Origin: Oncomelania hupensis
Lineage: Eukaryota; Mollusca; Gastropoda; Littorinimorpha; Pomatiopsidae
Length of the DNA: 64,000 nt
Assembly (NCBI GenBank): GCA_036898135.1
Contig: CM072511.1
Coordinates: 27,706,110-27,770,109 of the forward strand
Direction of reading: 5' to 3'
The notes beneath the pieces were generated by a model, which had not been told where the DNA came from, searched no databases, and was given only the letters and a program-made list of their open reading frames with translations. Positions 54,273 to 64,000 of this stretch are shown piece after piece. The translations under genes were made by a program, and so were the position numbers. Within the stretch, counting starts at the first letter, position 1. Every line of letters starts with the position of its first letter.

Positions 54273-55649
54273 CACTCTCTCTCTCTTTCTCTCTCTCTCT
54301 TTTACTGCTTTGTATCTCCGTTTATCCCCTCCTTCTTCCACCTCACCGTTTTCCTTTTTCTCTATGCACCTTTGCCATCCAGTTCGAGTGTATGTGTCTG
54401 TGCAGCGCATGCATTTTGCGCACAGTCCACGGACTAACGACCTTTTTGACGATCGTGAGGTTGGGTGAAGTTTGCGTGCATTTTGCGTGCAGCTTGTTTT
54501 CATTTAATTGTTTGTTTGGTGAGATCTGAACTCATGTATAATTTTGTATTTTGGGGCTGGTTTTTGTTTAGTTGGCCCGTGACAATTGTAAGAGCGGATC
54601 GTCTTTTTCTTGCAGCTAGGATATTTCTTCTACCTTGTTACTTTTTTCGTCTCGCATTTTGAGAAACCAAAAGGTCAGTTATTGATTGCATTTATGTGTA
54701 TATTTCTAGAATGTGAATAATTTCGTTCCAATTCTATTTGTGTTATTTAGATTTCCTTTTATTTCCTCCTCCTTTGTGTCTTTTTCTGCCCTTTTTCTCC
54801 TTTCCATCCTTTTCTCCCTCCCTCTTTCTTCATTTCTCTCATTCTGCCACCTTTCCCTCCCTCTTTCTTTTTCTTTCTGTCCTTTTCTCTCCCTCTTTCT
54901 TCCTTTCTCTTCCTTTCTTCTTTTTTCTCCCTCTCTATGTTCCTTTCTCACTTCCCCTCCCATTCTTTCTCTTTCTTTCCCGTCATCTCTTTTTCTCCCT
55001 CTTAAATTTCTTTATTCTTTCTTCTCTCCATTTGTTTCTTCCTTTTATTTATATCCATCTTTTATTTTTCTTCCCTGTTTTCTCTGCCTCATCTCTTTTA
55101 GCAGGTCGTTTTCTTTGTATAGTTTGTTTTGTTCTAAGACCTTTCCTTGAGTGTTCTTCATGTGCGGTGAAATTATTGTTCTAACTCTATCATATAAATG
55201 TGTTCTTACATATGCTTTGTTTGTAAGTTTTAAGTCTTTTAGGGAAATAGGTTCTCTAAAATTCTATTTAAGAAAGATGCATAGGTAAACGTTTATTTTT
55301 GGAGAACACGTTTGTATGATCTATGTTGGAGTTTTGATGCCGTCTGCTCATGTGAACATTTTTGGAATATGCTTGGTTTAAAGAAATTTTCATGCAGTGT
55401 ATGACATGTTTATTTTGGCATGTATGTTATCTTCATATATTCTATGTTATGTTACGTTGTTTAACATAGGTGTTTATGTTCGACAGATTTCACCTAAACA
55501 GTCACCTAGATAGGCTTGTGGTTCGGACTTGGTCTGATGGTGTACTCTCTTGTCCCCCTTTGAAAGTAAATAAAATCGTGGTACTGTTTTGAGTGACTCT
55601 TACTTAAATACAAGATGAATGCGAGTTGGTAGATTTAGTGGCTAGCACG
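54043..55649 (+). repeat. left LTR of BEL/Pao element
   Basis: 1607 bp. Contains a CT microsatellite (about 54,197-54,300) and a long pyrimidine-rich stretch (about 54,760-55,100) that creates spurious serine-phenylalanine frames. Confidence 0.88.
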
Positions 55650-55806
55650 GTGAAATCTTTTTCTACTTGTATTTGGTTCGGGTTAGGTAGTTACATAGGC
55701 GGGGTGAATAAAAGCAGTATTGTCACGGGTCCAACTCATAAAGGGAAAGTCTAATGGACAGTTGATGTCATTTGTTTGAAAGAAAGTAACGTTCGTTTTG
55801 AGCAAC

Positions 55807-58800
55807 ATGAGTTTGCAAGAAGGTAAAGATGATTTATTAGACAGTTTAGAAAATGAGGAAGTTTATTCAGAGGAGTGTAAGGAAGGACAGATATCTCCTT
55901 TGGGTGAACAAACTGTCTGAGGAAACAAGTCGCAAAAGGTTACTTACAGCAAAGGGTCAAGAGTATCAAGTTGGGGTTAAAACGTCTAGATTTCATAAGG
56001 AAAAAAATCATTTGGTTAAGGTTTTGGATGCAATTTCCTGTCAGTTAGGTAAACCCCAGCCAAGTTTAGAAAGGCTTAAGGCTCTACAGAGAGAACTAGC
56101 CTCCTACCAAAGTGCCTTTGTTGGTGCTGCTACTGCACTACTTCTGTTAGAAGAAAATCCTGAAGTAGACGCTACAGTAACCGATCTAGAAATTAAAACT
56201 CGGCAAGCTAATGCTCATATTAGCAAATTATCAGAGATGAAGGATACTGCTTCTGCTAGCAGCTCAAGATCCCCAGGGTCAAGGTCATTTAAGAGTGGGC
56301 ACTCTTCAACAGAGACATGTTTGTCTAGCAAGAAGATTGAAGCGCGTTTTCAGTCTGCAGCTCTAGCTGCTAGGTTAAAGGCTAAAGCCTCTGCGTCAGC
56401 TCAGGAGAAGCAATTGCTTGAGCTAAGTAAGGTTGAGCAGTTGACTAAGGCGAAACAGGCAAGAAAAAAGGCAGCAATTAAAGAACATGAAAGACAGATA
56501 GAATTTAAAGTTGAAAGGGAAAAAAGAAAACTTATAGCTGACGCCAGGGAAAGGGAATTTCTGTTAGAAGAAGAAAGAGAGAGACAAGAAGCATTGGCTA
56601 TGCAGGCTAAATTTAAAGTTGAAAGGGAAAAGAGACAACTTTTAGCTGAAGCCAGGGAAAGGGAATGTCTGTTTGAAGAAGAAAGGGAGAAACAAGCATT
56701 GGCTATTCAGGCTAAAATTGACGAGGAGTTGGAAACAGAACTTGAGAACATAGTTAGCTAAGGAAAGAAGCAGGTTGGAACAAGAACTTGAGTTAACTCA
56801 CATCCAGGAAGACTGTGATGAACAGTTGGCAATCTTAGAAGCGTTTGAAGATTTAGAGTACAGACCTCCTCAATTACCGAAAATAGATTTAATTCAGTCA
56901 ATGGACCAACAGTCTCAATTGGTTTTTCCCCATACTCCTACTAACCTGAGTACACCGCTTTTGACCATATGTCCAATGACTATAAGCCAGCAACACTTCA
57001 AGCAAGAGGTGAAGAAAATCAACGCCCCTACTGTGGCGCCATATGGTCGAGTGCTGCCCGACCAACCATGTTTTGACAAGTCTGCAGACATCTCTGACCG
57101 GGGTTCTGTCATCTTTCTCCAGACTCAAGCTGCGTCTGTACCTGCCTTCCCCTCCAGCAACCATCCTGTTCATCCAGTGGGAAGCTGGACGTCATCAGAG
57201 GATGTTTTGCAGTCCTACCGCCAAACCATGCTGCACGCTCGCCCACTCTCGGCGGACGTTCGACCTACGATGACTGGGTTGACCTTTAACGTCCCTCTGC
57301 CTCCTTCCTCTTCAGTACATTCAGCCATCGGCGGCCCCTTCTCAACAACTCAACAGGCCGTCATCTACACAGCGGTCTCTTCTGCAAACGATGTCAAGGT
57401 CAGAACCAGCTCAGCCACACCAACTGTACCAACGACAGTTTTCCCAGCGTCCTCGATGGTTTCTCGCTTGACTTCTGAAAGATGGGTGTCGGGTTCAGAT
57501 TCAACGCCATGCAGCAACCACCGAGGAAGACAACCTACGTTTGACAGGTTGGACAGACCGCCCTGGCTTTACAGTTATGCTGCAGCGTGAAGTCAAGCTC
57601 TAGTAACTATGTCTGGCATTCTCACGACACAGCAGGTTTCATTACCTTCGATCTCTGGCTCAGGCATGCCAGCGGGTCATTGCTGCTACGGGACTGGAAT
57701 GAACGATGCTCAGCCTCAATGGCGTGATCCTAGTGTTCCGACAGACAACCTTCACAAGTTCCCTATTTTGCAATCAAGCAGCTTGCATCCTAATGCTGCT
57801 CCATTTATTCCTGGTCCCAGACTTGATAGTGATATGATCCTTGATTCCACGTACTATTATGACTCATGCAAGATTACTACGCCAGATGCTTGTGTCAGTT
57901 TGTATGACAATAACGCAAGAAATCAGAACTCTGTGCAATCTGGTATCGTTAATGATACACAAGTGAATGCTTTGTCACAAACCTTGGCTGACGCTTTGAT
58001 TCAAACCAGGTTGCCAACCCAAGAGCCCTCAGTCTTCTACGGAGACGCTCTTCAGTACCCTACCTGGAGGTCCGCTTTCTATCTGTTGATTGAACGTCAA
58101 AACATTCCAGCTAGTGAAAAGTTGTTATACCTTCAGAAGTACCTTGGGGGTGGGGCACGGGAAGCAGTCAGTGGTTTCTTTTTGTTACGTGAAGCCTCTG
58201 CATTCAGTCAAGCTATGCATGTCTTAGAGCAAAGATTTGGAAGCAGCTATGTTGTATCTCAGGCATTTCGTTCTAAGTTGGAACAGTGGGTACCCATCAA
58301 GAATAAAGACAACAGTGGTTTGCAAAGCTTTTCCGATTTTCTGCTACAGTGTGGAACTGCAGCAAAGGAGGTCGGTGGCCTTGGTATTCTGAATGACACT
58401 CACTACATCAAGCGGCTGGTGGCGAAAATTCCTGACTGGATGTCGCATCGATGGTGCCGTGTAGTTGCCACAGTCAAACAGCAGCAGAACAGGTATCCTT
58501 CCTTCGAAGACTTTTCTCGTTTCATCGCACAAGAGGCAGAGATTGCCAACGACCCTGTTTTTGGAGTGGTCACCAGTATTGCGCAACAGAAAACTGGTCC
58601 TGCCTTGCCCTTGAAGCGCAGTGCCATGACGTCTACTGGTATGCCTAACTTTCCTTCAAATCGTCCACATCCGTGCATCTTGTGCAACAATAATCATTTG
58701 TTGACCGCTTGCCCAGATTTTGAAAAACTGACCGTCAAAGAGAGGATAGACTTTGCATTCAAGAAGAATATGTGTTTTGCATGTCTGAAGACCACTCTTC

Positions 58801-60195
58801 ACCAATCACGACAATGTCGGCAAAGAGAGACGTGTAAGAAGTGCAATAAGAGTCACCCCACATGTCTGCATGATAAATTTGATCCAAAAAATAGGTCCAA
58901 CTCGGCTTCCACTTCCAATGTCTCACAAATTCCTCGTTCATACCGTATCGCCTCCATGGATGGATGCCCTTTGACTTCTATGATCGTTCCTGTGTACCTG
59001 TTCTCGCATGACTCGAAGAAAGAGATTCTGGTGTATGCAATGCTTGACACTCAATCTAACGCATCGTTTGTCGTTGAGTCTGTTGCAAAAGAGATTGATG
59101 CCTCCTTTGATGATGCCATGTTGAGGGTCTCTACAATTACAGGTACAGGTCCAGGCATTAAGTGCAAGCGCTTCCATGGCCTTCAAGTTAAGTCAGTAGA
59201 TGGTAAAGAGACGATGAACCTCCCTCCTGTCTATTCAAGACCCGAGTTGAAGCTGGATCCTTCTGAAATTCCGTCCAGGGAGACTGCCTCTAGTTTTCCT
59301 CACTTGCAGCATCTGGTGCCTGAAATGCATCCTCTATTGCCAGATTGTCCGGTTGCCCTGTTGATAGGTTTTAACTGCCAAGATGCTCTCATGCCCATCA
59401 ACGTGGTTCAAGGCACGCCATTTGCGGTGAAGACAAAACTTGGTTGAAGCATCATAGGGGGAGGTCCTGACATGGACATGCCAGACTCTGTTGGGTCATC
59501 ACATCACGTTGTCGTCCAGGCGAGTTCTGAAACTGAGGGTGGTGTCGCATTTGTTTTTGCCATGCAAGTCATGGAGACAACTGTCGACAATCTTCTATCC
59601 GTACTGGAAAGAGACTTTATTGATATACAGGCACCCAAACTTTCTCAAGACGATATCAAGTTCCTTGAGATAGTGGAGGACAATATCATTGTGAACCAAG
59701 CTGGTAATTATGAGATGCCCTTGCCATTCAGGACAGTTAAACCTCCATTGTCAGACAATAGACATGCGGCCATGAAGCGAGTGCGCAGTTTGGAAAGACA
59801 ATTTCACAAACGTCCTGACTATCAACAAGATTACAGAGTCTTCATGAAGACGATTCTAGATCGTGGTGACGCTGAGCGAGTGCCAGAGGGTGAGATTGAC
59901 ACAGCCTTTAGATGGTATGTTCCGCATCATGGTGTTTACCACCCCAAGAGGCCAGGAGAGGCTACTAGAAGAATAGGTCTTTCAACCGTCGCATCTCTGT
60001 ACGATCCTATGGGCATTCTGGCACCTTTCGTTCTGCGTGGTAAGTTAGTATTACAAGAGATGTGCAGAGTCAAGGTGGGTTGGGATGATCTGCTGCCAGA
60101 ACGACTTCGTGCATGGTGGGAGCGCTGGAAGACGGAATTGTTCAGAGCATTACACTGGACCACTTTTGTTCAAGGTCATATTTTTTCCATGTAAT
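55807..60195 (+). pseudogene. gag-pol: BEL/Pao gag-pol, multiply broken
   Basis: Begins at the ATG at 55,807 (MSLQEGKDDLLDS). Order: coiled-coil, lysine-glutamate-rich gag N-terminus (about 56,000-56,830) with two imperfect copies of a 100-odd bp helix repeat near 56,505-56,700; gag core with YPTWRSAFYLLI (about 58,057); three knuckle-like cysteine motifs (CILCNNNHLLTAC, CFACLKTTLHQSRQC, CKKCNKSH; 58,675-58,860); aspartic protease motif AMLDTQSNASFV (about 59,038); reverse transcriptase start (WYVPHHGVYHPKRPG) that jumps directly to a later segment (RIGLSTVASLYDPMGILAPF). Breaks: frameshifts near 55,905 and 56,755, TGA at 57,588-57,590 and TGA at 59,445-59,447 where a tryptophan is expected (after KLG). 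RNase H and integrase are missing; the frame ends at 60,194. Confidence 0.85.
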
Positions 60196-60379
60196 TTACA
60201 ATGTTTAATGTTTAGTTCAATTCCAAACTTGTGACCACAAGGTTAATTGTGCTCGTGGTGTTTGTGGCAAGATCATTACTTAACGAAACTGTATCTTGTT
60301 TAGTATCATTTTTTTGCAACGGTTTGTTGATAAATCCTTTGAATTATATAAAAATCCAAGGTATGATTTATGGTGGGAG
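60196..60379. other. 3' linker and polypurine tract of BEL element
   Basis: Short AT-rich spacer that ends with ATGGTGGGAG just before the right LTR, a plausible polypurine tract. Confidence 0.6.
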
Positions 60380-60531
60380 TGTGCCTGCTTGCCAGCAGGA
60401 GTTTAATTTGTCTTGCTTGTTGTCAAGGGCTCTGAATTTATTTATTTTTTTGAAATGATTCCTATATAGTGGCTTGTGTACTTGCGTGTATTATTGCTGT
60501 TTAATTTATCTTCCTCTCTGATTCTCTATAC

Positions 60532-60613
<82 letters not shown>

Positions 60614-62813
60614 TTCTCTTTCTCTCTCTCTTTTACTGCTTTGTATCTCCGTTTATCCCCCCTCCTTCTTCCACCTCACCGTTTTCCTTTTTCTCTATGT
60701 ACCTTTGCCATCCGTTTCGAGTGTATGTGTCTGTGCAGCGCATGCATTTTGCGCACAGTCCACGGACTAACGACCTTTTTGACGATCGTGAGGTTGGGTT
60801 GAAGTTTGCGTGCATTTTGCGTGCAGCTTGTTTTCATTTAATTGTTTGTTTGGTGAGATCTGAACTCATGTATAGTTTTGTATTTTGGGGCTGGTTTTTG
60901 TTTAGTTGGCCCGTGACAATTGTAAGAGTGGATCGTATCGTCTTTTTCTTGCAGCTAGGCTATTTCTTCTACATTGTTACTTTATTCGTCTCGCATTTTG
61001 AGAAACCAAAAGGTCAGTTATTGATTGCATTTATGTGTATATTTCTAGAATGTGAATAATTTCGTTCCAATTCTATTTGTGTTATTTAGATTTCCTTTTA
61101 TTTCCTCCTCCTTTGTGTCTTTTTCTGCCCTTTTTCTCATTCTTTCCATCCTTTTCTCCCTCCCTCTTTCTTCCTTTCTCTCATTCTGCCACCTTTCCCT
61201 CCCTCTTTTTCTTTCTGTCCTTTTCTCTCCCTCTTTCTTCCTTTCTCTTCTTTTCTTCTTTTCTCTCCCTCTCTATGTTCCTTTCTCACTTCCCCTCCCA
61301 TTCTTTCTCTTTCTTTCCGGTCATCTCTTTTTCTCCCTCTTAAATTTCTTTATTCTTTCTTCTCTCCATTTTCTCCTACTTCCTCTATTTCTTTTTATTT
61401 TCACCTCTGTTTCTTCCTTTTATTTATATCCATCTTTTATTTTTCTTCCTGTTTTCTCTGCCTCATCTCTTAGCAGGTCGTTTTCTTTGGATAGTTTGTT
61501 TTGTTCGAAGACCTTTCCTTGAGTGTTCTTCATGTGCGGTGAAATTATTGTTCTAAATCTAAGATAAGAGAAGATAAGATAAGATAAGAATATTTATTTA
61601 CCAAGTAAAAACGTTACCAGGATTTTGGTGTGGCATGGCGACAGTGAAATACATCCTTTCCTGCCCAGTCATTCATCGTGTCATACACTTCATTGGCTTA
61701 TAACATGTATACAGCACTAAAGGATAGGTAAACACAGTAACATACATCACTCATCAGTCATATAAAGTTATGGAGTCAAACACACCCTGCAGGTAAAACA
61801 AAATACAGCATTAAAACAATTTAACAGCAGTAAGTAAAATGAGAATTATTAAGAATGTTAGGCTTCACATCCAAATCTACACACACAACACACACACACG
61901 CAGCATAGCATACTCGTACTCCTATTTCACAAAGGTACAAATCAAGCAATGGTTGTGAGTTTTCAGTTGTACAGATCATTCCATGTTTGGTGATGTACTG
62001 AGGACAGCATCAGGGAAGAAACTGTTTCTGAATCGAGAAGTTCTGGCTCTTAAAGCGCGGAACCGACGGCCAGAGGGCAGAGGCTCGAAGAGACTATTGG
62101 CTGGGTGTGATGGATCGCAGACTGTCTTTTCCGTTTTCCGTTTCATTCGCGTTGTAAAAATGGAGGCGACAGATGGAAAGTCGCAACCAGCTATTTTGGA
62201 GGCAGTCTTAACAATGTGCTCGAGCTGTTTCTTTTCTATCGCGGTTGTGCTGCCGTACCACACAGTGATAGAGAAGCACAAAATGCTCTCTATCACCGCG
62301 CGATAGAACTGTGCCATAATTTTACTAGACATACCGAACTTACGCAGCTGTCTATCATATAAATGTGTTCTTACATATGCTTTGTTTGTAAGTTTTAAGT
62401 CTTTTAGGGAAATAGGTTCTCTAAAATTCTATGTAAGAAAGATTCATAGGTAAACGTTTATTTTTGGAGAGCACGTTTGTATGATCTATGTTGGAGTTTT
62501 GATGCCGTCTGCTCATGTGAACATTTTTGGAATATGCTTGGTTTAAGAAATTTTCATGCAGTGTATGACATGTTTTTTTTGGCATGTATGTTATCTTCAT
62601 ATATTCTATGTTATGTTACGTTGTTTAACATAGGTGTTTATGTTCGACAGATTTCACCTAAACAGTCACCTAGATAGGCTTGTGGTTCGGACTTGGTCTG
62701 ATGGTGTACTCTTTTGTCCCCCTTTGAAAGTAAATAAAATCGTGGTACTGTTTTGAGTGACTCTTACTTAAATACAAGATTAATGCGAGTTGGTAGATTT
62801 AGTGGCTAGCACA
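60380..62813 (+). repeat. right LTR of BEL/Pao element, with insertion
   Basis: Homologous to 54,043-55,649 but enlarged by about 790 bp between about 61,558 and 62,350. It also has a CT tract (about 60,535-60,610). The termini TGTGC...GCACA are perfect. Confidence 0.88.
61558..62350 (-). mobile_element. LINE 3' fragment inside the BEL LTR, GATAA tail
   Basis: Minus-strand fragment with an AAGATAAGATAAG repeat on the plus strand at 61,560-61,592, i.e. a TTATC tail on the element strand. The coding end (61,976-62,332) reads MAQFYRAVIESILCFSITVW and LPSGRRFRALRARTSRFRNS, typical of the C-terminus of L2/Rex-type LINE reverse transcriptases. 5'-truncated. I see no convincing duplication beyond a few bases. 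Confidence 0.82.
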
Positions 62814-62871
62814 GCTAACGTTTTCAGAAGTTTGGTTAGCCTGAATAATAGTTAGTTATTCATTGCTTACA

Positions 62872-63063
62872 GGGTCCAGCAGACTGCAAAGAGCCGAATC
62901 AGGACCACAAAATCAAAACCACAACTTTGCTGAAAGAGGACTCACCCCTGATCCACATGAAAGATCTGCCGAAATAACCCTAGTGGTAACACTGAAGGCA
63001 ATTCGCCAGCCAGTCACTTTACAATAAATAAAACAAACCAACGCAGGGGACGCTGAGGCTATA
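62872..63063 (-). repeat. family A fragment, diverged, copy 5
   Basis: Minus-strand 3' part of family A (GGTCCAGCAGACT..., CACATGAAAGATCTGCC...), the most diverged copy. It abuts copy 6 head-to-head. Confidence 0.65.
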
Positions 63064-63064
63064 C

Positions 63065-63756
63065 TCATGAGCAATCTTGCCACTGTAGATTGTTCTAACC
63101 TATAAAGGGAAAAGTGAAAGCCCCAGTTGAAAACCTGTCTTTCCTTTGTAGGAATGACAGATTCACTGCGGCAACAGTTCCCCCCCGTTGGAGTGCCGGG
63201 GGTTTCAGTATAAATAGTATCCCCACTTTATGGAAATTTTGTGCTTTAAATTCCCACTGTCGCTGTCTTCATTTGCTCTTTCCCATTCCTGATCTGTCCT
63301 ATCACTCTGCTATACTATCTTCTTCTTCGCTAGATCAATGACCTACCTTTTTTCTTGAAAACTCTTCCTGGACAAGACTCCTTGTTTGTGTATGTGGTCT
63401 GTTGGATCAGCTTGGGAGTATTGGACGCTTTCTGCCGGGTGGTCACTAGGGCTTCTTATGATGGTATTATTTAGCAATGTAGGCATTTTATATGTATGTG
63501 TTTTGTTGATGATTTATAATGATGTTTGTATTCTATTTTGTTTTTGTAACCGGGGGTTCGAGTAGTTGGGGTAAAGCCTCAGCCATCCCCTGCGTGGGAT
63601 GTCTTTATTGTAAAGTGACTGGCCGGTGGAGGGCATTCAATTTTCCCACTAGGGTTGTTTCAGCAGATCTTTTATGCGGATCGGGGGTTGTCCAGTCCTG
63701 ATTTGGCTCGGAAGAGTCCGCTGGACCTAAAGCAACAATCAATCAAATCAAATCAA
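63065..63756 (+). mobile_element. family A retroposon, long form, copy 6
   Basis: Long form like copy 1, sharing the ATGAGCAATCTTGCCACTG 5' extension and nearly identical throughout. The tail is AATCAAATCAAAT. Confidence 0.75.
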
Positions 63757-64000
63757 ATACTCTAATTTATCGAACCCCCGTTTACAAAAACCAAAAAGAA
63801 TACAAACATCGTTATAAAATATCAACAAAACACATACATATAAATTGCCTACATTGCCAAATAATAACATCATAGGAAACCCCAGTGACCACCTAGCAGA
63901 AAGCGTCCAATATTTCCAAGCTGATCCAATAGACCTCACACACAAAGTAGGAGTTTTGTCCCAGAAGAGTTTTGAATAAAAAAGGTAGGTGACTGATCTA
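63757..64000 (-). repeat. family A fragment, copy 7, runs off the window
   Basis: Minus-strand family A sequence, closest to copy 2 (AAATTAGAGTAT in inverse), truncated on its 3' side and cut by the window end. Copies 5, 6 and 7 form a minus-plus-minus cluster. Confidence 0.7.

Larger units (their letters stand above)
54043..62813 (+). mobile_element. BEL/Pao LTR retrotransposon, defective
   Basis: LTRs at 54,043-55,649 and 60,380-62,813 (the right one enlarged by a LINE insertion), ends TGTGC...GCACA (left copy ends GCACG), duplication GCTAA at 54,038-54,042 and 62,814-62,818. Internal region has BEL-type gag with zinc knuckles, an A17-type protease and the beginning of reverse transcriptase; the RT core, RNase H and integrase are deleted. 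LTR divergence is visibly higher than in the Gmr1-type element, so the insertion is older. Confidence 0.9.

Noticed and set aside
54713..55184. Serine-phenylalanine-rich secreted or membrane proteins (also 61,052-61,522)
   Set aside because: They translate a pyrimidine-rich part of the BEL LTR and occur in both LTRs in shifting frames.

Overview
This window is eukaryotic, repeat-dominated DNA, most likely from a marine invertebrate. A mollusc or other lophotrochozoan is my guess, based only on the mix of repeat families; I saw no species-diagnostic host gene. I found no host protein-coding gene, rRNA or genuine tRNA that I can defend. Almost everything recognisable is a mobile element or a simple repeat (TA, CT/GA, ATCT, ATC and TG tracts are abundant).

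Layout: 1-2.8 kb holds flank and a 5'-truncated L2/CR1-type LINE. 2.8-5.5 kb is AT-rich intergenic DNA with microsatellites. 5.6-8.0 kb is a second, degraded Jockey-superfamily LINE. 8-20 kb is a patchwork of short retroposons (here called family A, with 11-12 bp target-site duplications; family B; a tRNA-derived SINE), LINE scraps and a hAT-like MITE. 20.4-29.3 kb is a nested stack: the 3' end of an L2-type LINE hosts an RTE-like LINE with a GGATA-repeat tail, a Gmr1-type LTR retrotransposon (22,242-28,934, perfect TAGGT duplication) and a tRNA-derived SINE. 29.3-33.0 kb is intergenic.

33.1-46.2 kb is the most interesting part: a compact, virus-like Maverick/Polinton-class DNA element. It encodes protein-primed-type DNA polymerase B, a retroviral-type DDE integrase, a packaging ATPase, a probable double-jelly-roll major capsid protein, a penton-like candidate and seven small or membrane proteins. 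The genes are packed on both strands with 20-40 bp AT-rich divergent spacers. Four genes carry a single frameshift each, and PolB is interrupted by an RTE-like LINE fragment with a perfect 10 bp duplication. I saw no adenain/Ulp1-type protease.

46.2-54.0 kb is intergenic DNA with a TIR element rich in GGCCTAG motifs, another GGATA-tailed LINE fragment, two SINEs, a perfect 20 bp hairpin and a MITE. 54,043-62,813 is a BEL/Pao LTR retrotransposon with GCTAA duplication, long 1.6 kb LTRs, a deleted polymerase and a LINE fragment inside its right LTR. 62.8-64.0 kb holds three family A copies in alternating orientation.

How the parts relate: the LTR elements are both missing catalytic domains, yet the Gmr1-type one has near-identical LTRs and a perfect duplication, so it probably moved recently with enzymes supplied by a relative. 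The Polinton-class element carries genes for copying, integrating and packaging itself, but this copy looks inactive. All alignments were done by eye.
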